Below, in pieces: positions 35,596-44,645 of a stretch of 64,000 nucleotides of DNA (position 1 is the first letter of the stretch; the number at the start of each line of letters is the position of its first letter). Source of the stretch: Cytophaga hutchinsonii ATCC 33406 (lineage in GTDB: Bacteria; Bacteroidota; Bacteroidia; Cytophagales; Cytophagaceae); assembly GCF_000014145.1 (NCBI RefSeq), contig NC_008255.1:3178001-3242000 (forward strand), in the 5' to 3' direction. A model generated the notes under the pieces. It searched no databases. It was not told the DNA's origin and worked only from the letters and a program-made list of their open reading frames with translations. The translations under genes and the position numbers were made by a program.

Positions 35596-35934
35596 ATGAC
35601 CCTGAACGAGTTACAATCAAATGTAGATCAATGGATTAAAGAACACGGTGTACGTTATTTCAATGAATTAACCAATACAGCATTGCTGGTTGAAGAAGTT
35701 GGTGAAGTGGCGCGCATTATGGCCCGTACCTACGGAGAGCAATCTTTTAAGCAATCCGATAAGGATAAAAACCTGGCCGATGAACTGGCTGATGTGCTGT
35801 TTGTGCTTACCTGTATTGCCAACCAAACAGGTATTGACCTTGAAAAGGCGATGCAAGAAAACATGACAAAAAAGACAAATCGCGATAAGGACAGGCATAA
35901 GAATAACGATAAGCTCTCAAAGGGAGAAAATTAA
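35596..35934 (+). CDS. MazG-like nucleotide pyrophosphohydrolase
   Basis: A 112-residue all-alpha protein with the EExxE(12-28)ExxD metal motif: LLVEEVGEVARIM and DELADVLFVLTCI. It matches single-domain MazG/HisE-like NTP pyrophosphatases, which remove aberrant nucleotides. ATG 35596 is one base after the dtd stop; an earlier frame start at 35572 lies inside dtd and lacks support. The charged C-terminal tail KKTNRDKDRHKNNDKLSKGEN is unusual but common in Bacteroidota versions. Both genes share a quality-control theme. Confidence 0.85.
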   Translation: MTLNELQSNVDQWIKEHGVRYFNELTNTALLVEEVGEVARIMARTYGEQSFKQSDKDKNLADELADVLFVLTCIANQTGIDLEKAMQENMTKKTNRDKDRHKNNDKLSKGEN

Positions 35935-35957
35935 AGTTTGTAAAAAGCCTGTCAGCG

Positions 35958-35989
35958 TTTGACTAACAATTGTTAAATAGCTAATTTTA
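35958..35989 (+). promoter_or_regulatory. Candidate ilvE promoter
   Basis: TTTG (35958-35961) and TAATTTTA (35982-35989, 7 of 8 of the -7 consensus) are 20 bp apart and sit 25 bp before the ATG. Confidence 0.4.
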
Positions 35990-36014
35990 TACACTTAACT
36001 AAAAATCAAAACCG

Positions 36015-37091
36015 ATGAGTGCTTCTAAAGCCGTAAACTTCCCGATTGAACGTACACAACATTCAAGACTATCTGAAACAGATTTTTCGAACTTGGAATT
36101 TGGAACGGTCAACTCGGATCACATGTTTGTGGTTGATTATAAAAAAGGCGAATGGGTAGATCCAAAAATTATTCCCTTTCAGAATATTTCTGTAAGCCCG
36201 GCATGTAGCTCGCTGCACTACGGACAAACAGTATTCGAAGGCATGAAAGCATTCCGGGCACCGAATGGTGACTTGCTTGTATTCAGACCAGAGAAGCACT
36301 TAGAGCGCATGAACAATTCAAACCGCCGTTTATGCATTCCGGAAATTCCTGCTGAATATTTTTATGATGCTATTGATGCCCTGGTAAAGCTTGATCAGGA
36401 CTGGATTCCGAATCAGGAAGGATGTTCGTTATATTTAAGACCATTCATCTTTGCAAACGATCCGTTCATTGGCGTTAAACCATCTTCTGCCTATAAATTC
36501 ATGATCTTTACATGTCCGGTTGCAGGTTACTACAAAGGTACTGTAAAGGTTATCATCGAATCAGATTTCGTTCGTGCATCTCCGGGCGGTATCGGTGCAG
36601 CTAAAACAGGCGGTAATTATGCAGCTTCTTTATTGCCTGCAAAATTAGCAGCAGATAAAGGCTATCAGCAGATCCTTTGGACAGACAGCAAAGAACATAA
36701 ATACTTTGAAGAATCCGGAACGATGAACTTAATGTTCGTGATCAATGATGTATTGATCACGCCGTCATTAGATGGCTCTATCCTTCCCGGTATCACACGC
36801 GATACAATCCTGACCATTGCAAAAGACTGGGGTGTAAAGGTGGAAGAAAGAAGAGTGAGTGTAGAAGAAGTTATTACTGCTTTCAATAATGGAACCTTAC
36901 AGGATGCATTTGGTACAGGTACAGCCGCAACAATCACACAGATTGCTGAAATTCACCACAACGGCAAAGACATGGTGCTGCCGCCGGTTGCAGGCAGAAC
37001 ACTGTCAAATAAATTAAACCAAACCATTGTTGATCTTAAAAACGGCATTGGTGAAGATAAATACAACTGGGTACACAGAATTAAAAAATAA
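36015..37091 (+). CDS. ilvE: Branched-chain amino acid aminotransferase
   Basis: A 358-residue class IV PLP aminotransferase. The PLP lysine is near residue 197 in GAAKTGGNYAAS, the glycine-rich consensus of BCAT. Other signatures are SSLHYGQTVFEGMKAFR, LYLRPFIFA and EESGTMNLMFV. It interconverts leucine, isoleucine and valine with their 2-keto acids using 2-oxoglutarate/glutamate. Length and motif order agree with the larger (type II) bacterial/mitochondrial-like branch. It stands alone between its own promoter and terminator. No leader peptide for attenuation is seen. Confidence 0.95.
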   Translation: MSASKAVNFPIERTQHSRLSETDFSNLEFGTVNSDHMFVVDYKKGEWVDPKIIPFQNISVSPACSSLHYGQTVFEGMKAFRAPNGDLLVFRPEKHLERMNNSNRRLCIPEIPAEYFYDAIDALVKLDQDWIPNQEGCSLYLRPFIFANDPFIGVKPSSAYKFMIFTCPVAGYYKGTVKVIIESDFVRASPGGIGAAKTGGNYAASLLPAKLAADKGYQQILWTDSKEHKYFEESGTMNLMFVINDVLITPSLDGSILPGITRDTILTIAKDWGVKVEERRVSVEEVITAFNNGTLQDAFGTGTAATITQIAEIHHNGKDMVLPPVAGRTLSNKLNQTIVDLKNGIGEDKYNWVHRIKK

Positions 37092-37117
37092 TTCTGCGGC
37101 ATACGTTGAAGAATGTA

Positions 37118-37152
37118 GAAACGCTGTTTATTCATTAAACAGCGTTTTTTTT
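37118..37152 (+). terminator. Terminator of ilvE
   Basis: An 11-bp stem AACGCTGTTTA/TAAACAGCGTT with a 5-nt loop, followed by a T run. Confidence 0.9.
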
Positions 37153-37181
37153 ATTAAATACATTTCATTTCATATGATCTA

Positions 37182-37189
37182 TACTTTTG
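37182..37189 (+). promoter_or_regulatory. Candidate -7 box for NHL-repeat gene
   Basis: TACTTTTG, an exact -7 match and identical to the tRNA-Lys boxes, lies 76 bp before the ATG. No clear -33 at standard spacing. Confidence 0.35.
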
Positions 37190-37265
37190 CAGGCTTTTTC
37201 TGCTAACAATTCAATTAAAAAAAACTATATTTATTATTATAAAATAAAATTTTAAATATATAATT

Positions 37266-38444
37266 ATGAAACGTTTTTGTACCTTTCTTACACTGTTATT
37301 CTTTTTTTTAGCAACAGATTTATCTGCACAAACATATACTTATTCTACTAAATGGGGAGGAACAGGTTCTGCTGCAGGGAAATTTGATGATATTGGTGCC
37401 CTGGATGTTGATGCAGACGGAAATGTATATGTTGCAGATTGGCGAAATTTCAGAATTCAAAAATTTTCAAATACAGGTACATACATTACCTCTTGGGGAA
37501 CGGAGGGCACAGGTGATAATCAGTTTAAAAGGGTTAACAATCTTTGTGTAGATAATGATGGCAATATTTTAGTTTCTGATGCGGGCGCAAGCGTAGTAAA
37601 AAAATACACAAATACAGGTGTGTTCATAAGCAAATTTGGATCTTCCGGAAAACAAGAAGGGCAATTCAATGAGAACCAGGGAATGTTTGTTGATGCTGAT
37701 AATAATATCTTTGTATGTGATGTAAATAATTTCAGAGTTCAAAAATTCTCCAGTAATGGTACGTTTTTATTGAAGTGGGGAAGTTATGGAACTGGTGCCG
37801 GTTCTTTTAATGGCAACTTTGATTTAACAATTGATGCAAGCGGAAATGTTTATGTTGCAGATGTAAACAACAACCGAATTCAAAAGTTTACGAATACGGG
37901 TGTTTATATTAAAACCATAGGAGGATTAGGAACTACAGAAGGTTTATTCAAACAACCAATTGCAATTGATATTGATGCTAATGGCGATTTATATGTAGCA
38001 GAATTGGGAAATCGCAGGATACAAAAATTGACATCTGAAGGTGTTTATATACAATCATGGGGCTCACAAGGGTCAGGAAATGGACAGTTCTCATCTTTAT
38101 ATGGCATATGTGTAGATAAGAACGGTTCTGTTTTTGTTTCCGATTCAGACAGAGACAATGTTCAGAAATTTGTTCCCGCTCTTTCAACAAGTGTTCAAAA
38201 CACAACACGTGTTGAACAATATCTTGCTTATCCCAACCCTGCAAAAGAATCCATTCAATTAAAAAATATTGAAGGAACAGCTGCACGTATTGAATTTATT
38301 AATGCAGCGGGCAGCTTAATTAAATCCATCGATCTGGCGGGAAATGAAAATACGATACAGGTTGAAGACATGCCGCGTGGCATATACCTGCTGAAATGCA
38401 TTTCCGATCAGAATATCATTACACAACGTATTGTATTGCAATAA
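37266..38444 (+). CDS. Secreted NHL-repeat protein with T9SS type A sorting domain
   Basis: A 392-residue protein with signal peptide (FCTFLTLLFFFLATDLSAQ), then about five or six NHL repeats with the pattern GNVYVADxxNxRIQKFxxxGxY, forming a beta-propeller. The C-terminal 75 residues are a type A Por sorting domain: YPNPAKESIQLKN, then GTAARIEFINAAGSLIK and MPRGIYLLK. The protein should therefore be exported by the type IX system and attached to the surface or released. NHL propellers bind proteins, glycans or RNA; the partner here is unknown. It is a single-gene unit with its own terminator. Confidence 0.9.
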   Translation: MKRFCTFLTLLFFFLATDLSAQTYTYSTKWGGTGSAAGKFDDIGALDVDADGNVYVADWRNFRIQKFSNTGTYITSWGTEGTGDNQFKRVNNLCVDNDGNILVSDAGASVVKKYTNTGVFISKFGSSGKQEGQFNENQGMFVDADNNIFVCDVNNFRVQKFSSNGTFLLKWGSYGTGAGSFNGNFDLTIDASGNVYVADVNNNRIQKFTNTGVYIKTIGGLGTTEGLFKQPIAIDIDANGDLYVAELGNRRIQKLTSEGVYIQSWGSQGSGNGQFSSLYGICVDKNGSVFVSDSDRDNVQKFVPALSTSVQNTTRVEQYLAYPNPAKESIQLKNIEGTAARIEFINAAGSLIKSIDLAGNENTIQVEDMPRGIYLLKCISDQNIITQRIVLQ

Positions 38445-38461
38445 AAAAACAATGTATTATT

Positions 38462-38511
38462 AAAAAAACTCAGCAGAAGGTACATGAATCTACTTTCTGC
38501 TGAGTTTTTTT
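38462..38511. terminator. Terminator after NHL-repeat gene
   Basis: An 11-bp stem ACTCAGCAGAA/TTCTGCTGAGT (38468-38478, 38495-38505) with T runs on both strands. It can also end the opposing small gene. Confidence 0.85.
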
Positions 38512-38538
38512 ATATGGCTATGTAAAGCCAACTTATTT

Positions 38539-38760
38539 TTAGCTCTTTTTTTCTACTACTCGTTTATAGGAGTCTTCGTAATAATATACATTGTTGCTGA
38601 GATCACACATCTTTCTGTACCATTCGCCCGAATCATATTGAATGGTATACATGATACCGATCACTTCATCAATTTGATTTCTGATTTTTTCTGATTTGAG
38701 TTTACAGGAATGTAAAATAAAATCTTTGTTAACAGGATCTAAATTCGGCACAAACAGCAT
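38539..38760 (-). CDS. Small protein, unknown function
   Basis: A 73-residue acidic/aromatic protein (C-terminal half with WYRKMCDLSNNVYYYEDSYK), no signal peptide, no recognised family. It stands alone, convergent with the NHL gene and next to a shared terminator. The frame length alone is weak evidence; the terminator and the long intergenic region upstream (about 280 bp) support it. Confidence 0.5.
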   Translation of the reverse strand: MLFVPNLDPVNKDFILHSCKLKSEKIRNQIDEVIGIMYTIQYDSGEWYRKMCDLSNNVYYYEDSYKRVVEKKS

Positions 38761-39002
38761 AAGATATAAAATTAACGTTGACTAAGCATACACTAAAAAA
38801 AACATCGTACAGGAACTGAATTAATTTTAACTAACGAAAAAAAATAAATGGAGTTTTGATATCTGAATAATTAAGAAAAAAAATAATATACTACGTTTCG
38901 AATAATAAATTCCATCACTTGTAATACCTTATGTATTATGGCGTAGTGATTGGCTTGTATTAAAAAAATACTATGAAGAATTCAATTGGCCTTTTTTTTG
39001 AT

Positions 39003-39010
39003 TATGTTTG
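39003..39010 (+). promoter_or_regulatory. Candidate -7 box for small gene 39038
   Basis: TATGTTTG matches TAnnTTTG and lies 27 bp before the ATG. The 277-bp intergenic region before it holds a weak imperfect hairpin (38914-38950) but no gene that I can support. Confidence 0.4.
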
Positions 39011-39037
39011 CACCCCCTTACAAAATTAATACACCCT

Positions 39038-39334
39038 ATGCTTACACCATCTGAATACAAAAATTTATATGCATTGATGGATACCTATCTAGGTTCTGAC
39101 GCTTGTAAAAGTGCCTTTGCAAAAAATAATCAGGCTGAAATTGATTACAGCACTATTGTTATCTGTGTGGATGATCTGATCTGTGAAAATTTTGATTACT
39201 CAAATCCAAACAAGATAAAAGACAAAGTAAATGTATTAAATGGTAAAAATGATTTCAACAAAACGTTGATTGCATTTAAAAACCAAAAGAACGAAATGGT
39301 TTTTTCTATAAAATATTTCGACTTGCCGAAATAA
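39038..39334 (+). CDS. Small protein, unknown function
   Basis: A 98-residue protein starting at ATG 39038 (MLTPSEYKNLYALMD). No signal peptide and no domain that I recognise. It is bounded by a likely promoter and a strong terminator (39340-39382), so it is probably a real monocistronic gene. Alternative TTG at 39008 overlaps the promoter box and is unlikely. Confidence 0.6.
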   Translation: MLTPSEYKNLYALMDTYLGSDACKSAFAKNNQAEIDYSTIVICVDDLICENFDYSNPNKIKDKVNVLNGKNDFNKTLIAFKNQKNEMVFSIKYFDLPK

Positions 39335-39339
39335 TTATC

Positions 39340-39382
39340 AATACGGTCAATGTACAGCATATTGACCGTATTACTTTTTTTT
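39340..39382 (+). terminator. Terminator of small gene 39038
   Basis: Perfect 12-bp arms AATACGGTCAAT/ATTGACCGTATT (39340-39351, 39361-39372) with a 9-nt loop and eight T after. Confidence 0.9.
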
Positions 39383-39542
39383 GCAGTTATTTATGCTGCT
39401 TACTTTTGTTAATCTGCATTACTTCTTTTCTTATACTTATGTAACTTTAAACGCATAAGCTGTAACACTTCCTGATTATTATTTTAATATTATACAATTC
39501 ATCCTTCAAAACCGTTTATTCAGATGTTTACGTATAGGTACT

Positions 39543-41315
39543 ATGGTTAAGAAACTTATCATCCCGATTTTATTATTAGGAGCTGTAATCGCCTATTTTT
39601 TTCTGGTGCATGAAAAAAAGAAAGAAAACGTTCCTGAGTGGCAGCATTTCGATGCGGCAATTTTTAATAAGGCAAAAAAAGAACACAAGCTTGTATTGCT
39701 GCATTTAGGTGCCAACTGGTGTCACTGGTGTCATGTAATGGAAGAACAAACGTATACAGACCCTTTTGTGCTGGAGCTTCTTAATAAAAGTTATATTGCC
39801 TGCAAGGAAGATCACGACGAGCGCCAGGATCTGACAAGTTTATATGCTGCGTACGGCTGGCCGGCAACCATTGTGTTTGATGCAGATGGTAATGAGCTGC
39901 TGAAAGAAGCCGGTTTTATTTCCTCAGACAGATTTATTGCGCTGTTAAAAAAACTGGTAAAGAATCCAACACCCATGCCTACGGATTCAGTGCAGATAGA
40001 GCCTGCGGTCGCAAGCGATTCATCCACACAACAGGCGTTGAACACCTTAAAAAAGAAATTTTACAGTTCGCTGGATATTGAGGGCGGCGGATTTAATTAT
40101 GCGCAAAAATACATTGATTTTGAAACGTTTGAATATGCTTTCAACCACAGCGAAAACGATTCAATCTTAACTAAATGGCTTTACAACAGCGTTGTAAATT
40201 CTGCCGGCCTCAATGATAATGTTTGGGGTGGTGTATTCCAGTATTCTACACACAGTGACTGGAATCACCTGCATTATGAAAAATTGTTATCCATTCAGGC
40301 ACGTTATATAAAAATGTATTGCTGGTATTACAAACGCTTTAACGATGCGGATGCATTAAGCCATGCTGAATCTGCTGCAAAATACGTACAACGTTTTTTA
40401 GATGATCCAAAAGGTGGTTTTTATAATTCTCAGGATGCAGATGTAACACCCGGAGAAAAAGCGACCGAGTATTTTAAATTAAACAATGCTGACCGCATCA
40501 AAAAAGGTATTCCAGCAATTGATAAAAACAGCTACACCAGCGATAATGCGGAAATGATTGAAGCCTGCATTATTTTATCAGCAGCAACAGGCAATAATAC
40601 CTACCTTGAAAAAGCGGTACGTTGTTTTGATTTTATCAAAAAAAACAACAAAACCAACAATGCCTATGCGCACGGAAGCAATTACACAAATAGTATTTCG
40701 CTGAAAGATAATATAGCAATAGTTAAATCCGCTTTGCTGCTGTATCGTGCCACACAAGACGCTGCCTACAAATCTGAGGCGTTACGGATCATACAGGAAG
40801 TAGCCGGAACCTTTTATTCAAAAAAGGGATATATGATTTCCTTTATCGGAAACAGTCCGATTAAAGGCAGTTATAATATTACTGAAAATATTGAAGCATG
40901 CCGTCTCTTAAATTATTGTTCGCATGTTTTTAATGAACCCAAATACAAAATACTGGCACAAACGATCTTTGGTTTCTTAACCAATGAAAATCTTGTGAAA
41001 ACAATGTCTACAGAACCCGGTATACTCAGTGCATACGAAGAATTAAATACCGAACCGCTTAAAGCCGTATTAATGATTAAAAACGGAACGGAGCTGAAAA
41101 CAGATTTCCTCAACAGTTCGCTTTCCTTTCCAGCGTTTTATTTTGACAATACGATCTATACGTCAACAACGATCCCGTCTGATAAATACGAATTGTTTGA
41201 TTCGTTTGATAAAAATTTTATTGTTGCGTGTACCGCCAGCTATTGCAGTTCGCCTATGTTTTCAAAAGACGGATTTGAAAAATTTATATACAGGCGTGCG
41301 TTCAGCACGAAGTAA
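39543..41315 (+). CDS. DUF255 thioredoxin-fold protein (SPATA20-like)
   Basis: A 590-residue protein with an N-terminal membrane anchor (LIIPILLLGAVIAYFFLV). A thioredoxin-like domain (about 45-140) bears the CHWCH motif in LGANWCHWCHVMEEQTY, and the remainder is an (alpha/alpha)6-barrel-like region with LTKWLYNSVVNSAGLNDNVWGG and similar repeats. This is the DUF255/SPATA20 architecture; proposed roles are redox or sugar-related, none proven. The anchor suggests periplasmic exposure. It is followed by a strong terminator and stands alone. Confidence 0.83.
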   Translation: MVKKLIIPILLLGAVIAYFFLVHEKKKENVPEWQHFDAAIFNKAKKEHKLVLLHLGANWCHWCHVMEEQTYTDPFVLELLNKSYIACKEDHDERQDLTSLYAAYGWPATIVFDADGNELLKEAGFISSDRFIALLKKLVKNPTPMPTDSVQIEPAVASDSSTQQALNTLKKKFYSSLDIEGGGFNYAQKYIDFETFEYAFNHSENDSILTKWLYNSVVNSAGLNDNVWGGVFQYSTHSDWNHLHYEKLLSIQARYIKMYCWYYKRFNDADALSHAESAAKYVQRFLDDPKGGFYNSQDADVTPGEKATEYFKLNNADRIKKGIPAIDKNSYTSDNAEMIEACIILSAATGNNTYLEKAVRCFDFIKKNNKTNNAYAHGSNYTNSISLKDNIAIVKSALLLYRATQDAAYKSEALRIIQEVAGTFYSKKGYMISFIGNSPIKGSYNITENIEACRLLNYCSHVFNEPKYKILAQTIFGFLTNENLVKTMSTEPGILSAYEELNTEPLKAVLMIKNGTELKTDFLNSSLSFPAFYFDNTIYTSTTIPSDKYELFDSFDKNFIVACTASYCSSPMFSKDGFEKFIYRRAFSTK

Positions 41316-41331
41316 TCTATTTGAATTAAAT

Positions 41332-41364
41332 AAAAAAACGCTGCGTCATCGGCAGCGTTTTTTT
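41332..41364. terminator. Bidirectional terminator
   Basis: A 6-bp CGCTGC/GCAGCG stem extended by A/T pairs (41332-41344, 41352-41364). It ends the DUF255 gene and the opposing FAD-oxidoreductase gene. Confidence 0.85.
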
Positions 41365-41388
41365 ATTTAAATTTCTTATTGAAGTAGC

Positions 41389-42630
41389 TTATGCCTCTTC
41401 ACCCATCTGAATGACCTTAGCTAAGGTTTTCAGAATTGTATTGTGTTTTTTTACAAAAGGATTATTTTTATCCCATACGTAACCTGCAAGTACAGAACAG
41501 ATCATACGTTTGTGATCCGGATCCGGGTTCTTCGCGAAGAATACAGCATGCAGTGTTCCATCGTACCAGCCTGTTACAAACGAACGGAATGTATCGATAC
41601 CCTGCATCATGTGTTCTACAAAATCTTTTTCCCAGTTTACTTCTTCGCCTTTCAGGAATTGAACAGCCAGCTTCCCGCCTTTTGAACCTGACTCCATAGC
41701 AAAAGTAGCTCCGGAAGAAAATATCGGATCCAGGAATTCGGTTGCATTTCCAGTCAGCACAAAACCATCACCATATAATTTACTTGCAGAGATTGCATAC
41801 CCTTCAATGGTTCTTGGTTCAAATAAAAATTCTTCACTTTTGAAACGTTCTGCTATATGTCCTTCATTCGCAATCATGGCACGCATTCTTTCTTCGGGTG
41901 TACCCGTGTATTCATCGAAATAAGAAGGCTCGCCTACAAAACCAACAGATGTATTACCATTTGAAAAAGGAATTACCCAGATCCATACTTTTGGTTTATG
42001 CACTACGGCTGTAATTCTATTGCCTTCCATTTCTGCAGCAACCGGACGTTTTACATCTTTAATGTGCGTGAATAATGTTCTTCTGGATTCAAATCCTGAT
42101 GGTTTGTCCAAACCAAACATACGTGGTATTACACGTCCGTAGCCGCTTGCATCAATAATAAACCGTGCTTCTATTTCTCTTTTGTTGCCGTTAATATCTT
42201 CTATTGTAGTAACGGAATCCGTACCAAAAAACTTAATATCTGTAACACCAACTTCATATTCTACATCAACACCTTGTCTGGCAGCTTCATCGGCAAGGGT
42301 TTTATCAAAATTCCCACGCGGTACCTGCCAGGTCCAGTTCCATCCATTAGAGAACTGATCCGAGAAATTAAAGTCAGCAATTTCTTTTCCGCGTACAAAC
42401 TTTGCTCCGAATTTTTGCTGAAATCCTTGTGCCTTCACGGCATCCAGGAAACCCGCTTCATCCAGATGCTCCATACATCTTGGCAATAAACTTTCTCCAA
42501 TAACAAAGCGCGGAAACTTTTGCTTCTCAACAATTTTCACCTTGAAACCACTTTTATTAACTAACGAAGCAGCAACAGTTCCTGCAGGCCCTGCTCCTAT
42601 TACCAACACATCAACTTTTTCCCGTTGCAT
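41389..42630 (-). CDS. FAD-dependent oxidoreductase, halogenase-like
   Basis: A 413-residue flavoprotein. The N-terminal Rossmann loop is VLVIGAGPAGTVAA, followed by FPRFVIGESLLPRCMEHL. Residues about 216-221 read WIWVIP, the WxWxIP motif that marks flavin-dependent halogenases and related monooxygenases. FLDPIFSSGATFAMESG near residue 300 matches the same superfamily. Geranylgeranyl-reductase-like enzymes share parts of the fold. Halogenation cannot be claimed without the catalytic lysine mapped by alignment. The gene is 34 bp downstream of comB and last in a minus-strand run. Confidence 0.8.
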   Translation of the reverse strand: MQREKVDVLVIGAGPAGTVAASLVNKSGFKVKIVEKQKFPRFVIGESLLPRCMEHLDEAGFLDAVKAQGFQQKFGAKFVRGKEIADFNFSDQFSNGWNWTWQVPRGNFDKTLADEAARQGVDVEYEVGVTDIKFFGTDSVTTIEDINGNKREIEARFIIDASGYGRVIPRMFGLDKPSGFESRRTLFTHIKDVKRPVAAEMEGNRITAVVHKPKVWIWVIPFSNGNTSVGFVGEPSYFDEYTGTPEERMRAMIANEGHIAERFKSEEFLFEPRTIEGYAISASKLYGDGFVLTGNATEFLDPIFSSGATFAMESGSKGGKLAVQFLKGEEVNWEKDFVEHMMQGIDTFRSFVTGWYDGTLHAVFFAKNPDPDHKRMICSVLAGYVWDKNNPFVKKHNTILKTLAKVIQMGEEA

Positions 42631-42664
42631 TGAATTTGAGTTCTAAATAAAATATCTGATAAAA

Positions 42665-43369
42665 TTATTGGGCAACTAACTTTCCATCACGCATGATAGG
42701 AAGCACGTCATACACATCTTTGGTTAAGCAGAATTCAATATCTTTTATAATACCCAATCCCTGCAGCCTTCTTACGTGCGAGGAGTTTAATAAAAAACCC
42801 ATCATATCATTTTTTGCTGTATAAAACAGATTCAAGGCTGTTAACACAGAATCTTCATCGTGAGAAAAATCGCCTTTTAATGCATCTACAACAGCACCTG
42901 CAAACAGCGTATCTTCTAAATTCATTTTGCCTTTCCATCCTGCACAATGCATCAACACATCGTTTGGCTGACTGCGTAAATAATTAACAATGGATGTAAA
43001 GTTCAAAAATGAACCTACAAGTATTTCTTTCGCACCTGCCGATTTTACAATTGCCTGTGTACCGTTGGTGGTTGTTACAACAATACTTTTTCCTTTTAAT
43101 GCCGGGTCCTGATAACTGAATGGGGAATTCCCAAAATCAAATCCTTCTACTTTTTTACCATCCCGTTCTGCCGCTGTTAAGCAACCTTCTTTTCCTAACG
43201 CAAGGCATTCATCTAATGTAGCTACTGCCGTAATACTTGCTATGCCGTTTGCCAGCGCAGTAGTCATGCAGGATGTAGCGCGCAGGATATCTATTACAAC
43301 AACAACTTTCCCCTCTGTCTTATGTAAATGCACCATTTCGGGTGATAAACAAACATCTATTTTCTTCAT
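42665..43369 (-). CDS. comB: 2-phosphosulfolactate phosphatase
   Basis: A 234-residue protein matching ComB: VVVIDILRATSCMTTALANG, then GFDFGNSPF, VVTTTNGTQAI and LMHCAGWKGKMNLEDTLFAG. It removes phosphate from (2R)-phospho-3-sulfolactate to give sulfolactate. In gliding Bacteroidota a possible destination is cysteate for sulfonolipids (capnines), but the partner enzymes ComA and ComC are not in the window. It is followed by the FAD oxidoreductase (34 bp) and preceded by gcvT (127 bp). Confidence 0.92.
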   Translation of the reverse strand: MKKIDVCLSPEMVHLHKTEGKVVVVIDILRATSCMTTALANGIASITAVATLDECLALGKEGCLTAAERDGKKVEGFDFGNSPFSYQDPALKGKSIVVTTTNGTQAIVKSAGAKEILVGSFLNFTSIVNYLRSQPNDVLMHCAGWKGKMNLEDTLFAGAVVDALKGDFSHDEDSVLTALNLFYTAKNDMMGFLLNSSHVRRLQGLGIIKDIEFCLTKDVYDVLPIMRDGKLVAQ

Positions 43370-43496
43370 TGAATGTATTTATTACCGATTGTACTGTTCT
43401 GGTTATGGGCGAATAAAGTCAATCAGATTTTTAGAGTGCTGCGCAAATCTTTAGCGGAACAAACTAATTGGTAAATCTGTTTGAAATCTGTAGTTT

Positions 43497-44606
43497 TTAT
43501 TTTTTAGGTAAAAACGGAAACTTAACAACTTGTGCTTTAATTAATTTACCTCTAATATTTACGAATAGTTCTGTACCTGCTGCAGCATATTTCTTTTCAA
43601 CATAGCCCATACCGATTCCTTTTCCTAAACACGGTGATTGTGTGCCTGATGTGACTTCACCGATTTTATTTCCTGCTGCATCGGCCAATTCATAATGACC
43701 GCGCGGTATTCCACGCTCAATCATTTCAAAGCCTACCAGCTGACGTGCTACACCGTTTTTTTTCTGTTCCTGTAAAATATCTGAACCTGTGAATGTTTTT
43801 GTAAACTTGGTGATCCAGCCTAAACCTGCTTCCAATGGCGTAGTCTCATCTGTAATGTCATTACCATATAAACAATACCCCATTTCCAGGCGCAGGGTAT
43901 CGCGTGCACCAAGGCCTACAGGCTTCATGCCTACTGCTTCTCCGGCCTGCATAAGTTTCGTCCAGACATCTTTTGCGATGTCATTCGATACATATACTTC
44001 AAACCCGCCGGCACCTGTATAACCCGTTGTTGCAACCAATACATCCTTGTGGCCTGCAAGCTCCATATGCGCGCAGCTATAATATTCCATACCGGCAACC
44101 GGATAAGTGGTTAACTGAGCCAGTACTTCATGCGCTTTTGGCCCCTGTACGGCAAACAGACAGGTGTTTTCAGAAATATCCTGAAAATCCGCGCCTTCAG
44201 CAGCTAGATTTTTTAAAAACCACGCTTTATCTTTTTCAATATTCGATGCGTTGACAACAATGTAATAGGACTCTTCGCCGATGTGATATACCAGCAAATC
44301 ATCTATGATACCACCTTTGGGGTTAGTTAAAGCTGTGTACTGCACTTTGCCAATAGGCAGTACAGATGCATCGTTTGTAGTAATGCGCTGAATTACTTCC
44401 AATGCCTTCGGGCCTTTTAATGTAAACTCACCCATATGCGAAACATCAAACATTCCGGCCGCATTGCGCACCGCCATGTGTTCTTCAATATCAGAAGAAT
44501 AACGCACGGGCATCATATAACCGGCAAATGGCACCATCTTTGCACCTAAGGCAACGTGTACATCCTGTAAAGGAATAGATTTAATAACTTCAGCTGTTTC
44601 GCTCAT
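43497..44606 (-). CDS. gcvT: Aminomethyltransferase (glycine cleavage T protein)
   Basis: A 369-residue T protein. The signatures are AGMFDVSHMGEFTLKGP, QRITTNDAS, FAVQGPKAHE, VATTGYTGAGGFEVY and the C-terminal GKGIGMGYVEKKYA. It transfers the methylene group from aminomethyl-H protein to tetrahydrofolate, releasing ammonia. The other glycine cleavage genes are not adjacent. It starts 40 bp downstream of rnhB, so co-transcription with rnhB is likely. Confidence 0.95.
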   Translation of the reverse strand: MSETAEVIKSIPLQDVHVALGAKMVPFAGYMMPVRYSSDIEEHMAVRNAAGMFDVSHMGEFTLKGPKALEVIQRITTNDASVLPIGKVQYTALTNPKGGIIDDLLVYHIGEESYYIVVNASNIEKDKAWFLKNLAAEGADFQDISENTCLFAVQGPKAHEVLAQLTTYPVAGMEYYSCAHMELAGHKDVLVATTGYTGAGGFEVYVSNDIAKDVWTKLMQAGEAVGMKPVGLGARDTLRLEMGYCLYGNDITDETTPLEAGLGWITKFTKTFTGSDILQEQKKNGVARQLVGFEMIERGIPRGHYELADAAGNKIGEVTSGTQSPCLGKGIGMGYVEKKYAAAGTELFVNIRGKLIKAQVVKFPFLPKK

Positions 44607-44645
44607 GGGTAATGAAAATAATATTTTTTTATTGCTGATTAAATC

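Noticed and set aside
2658-38896. Octamer TACTACGT repeated at 2658, 35062 and 38889 as a possible regulon motif
   Set aside because: About two to three copies of any 8-mer are expected by chance on both strands of 64 kb, so only the longer 27-bp duplicate is reported.
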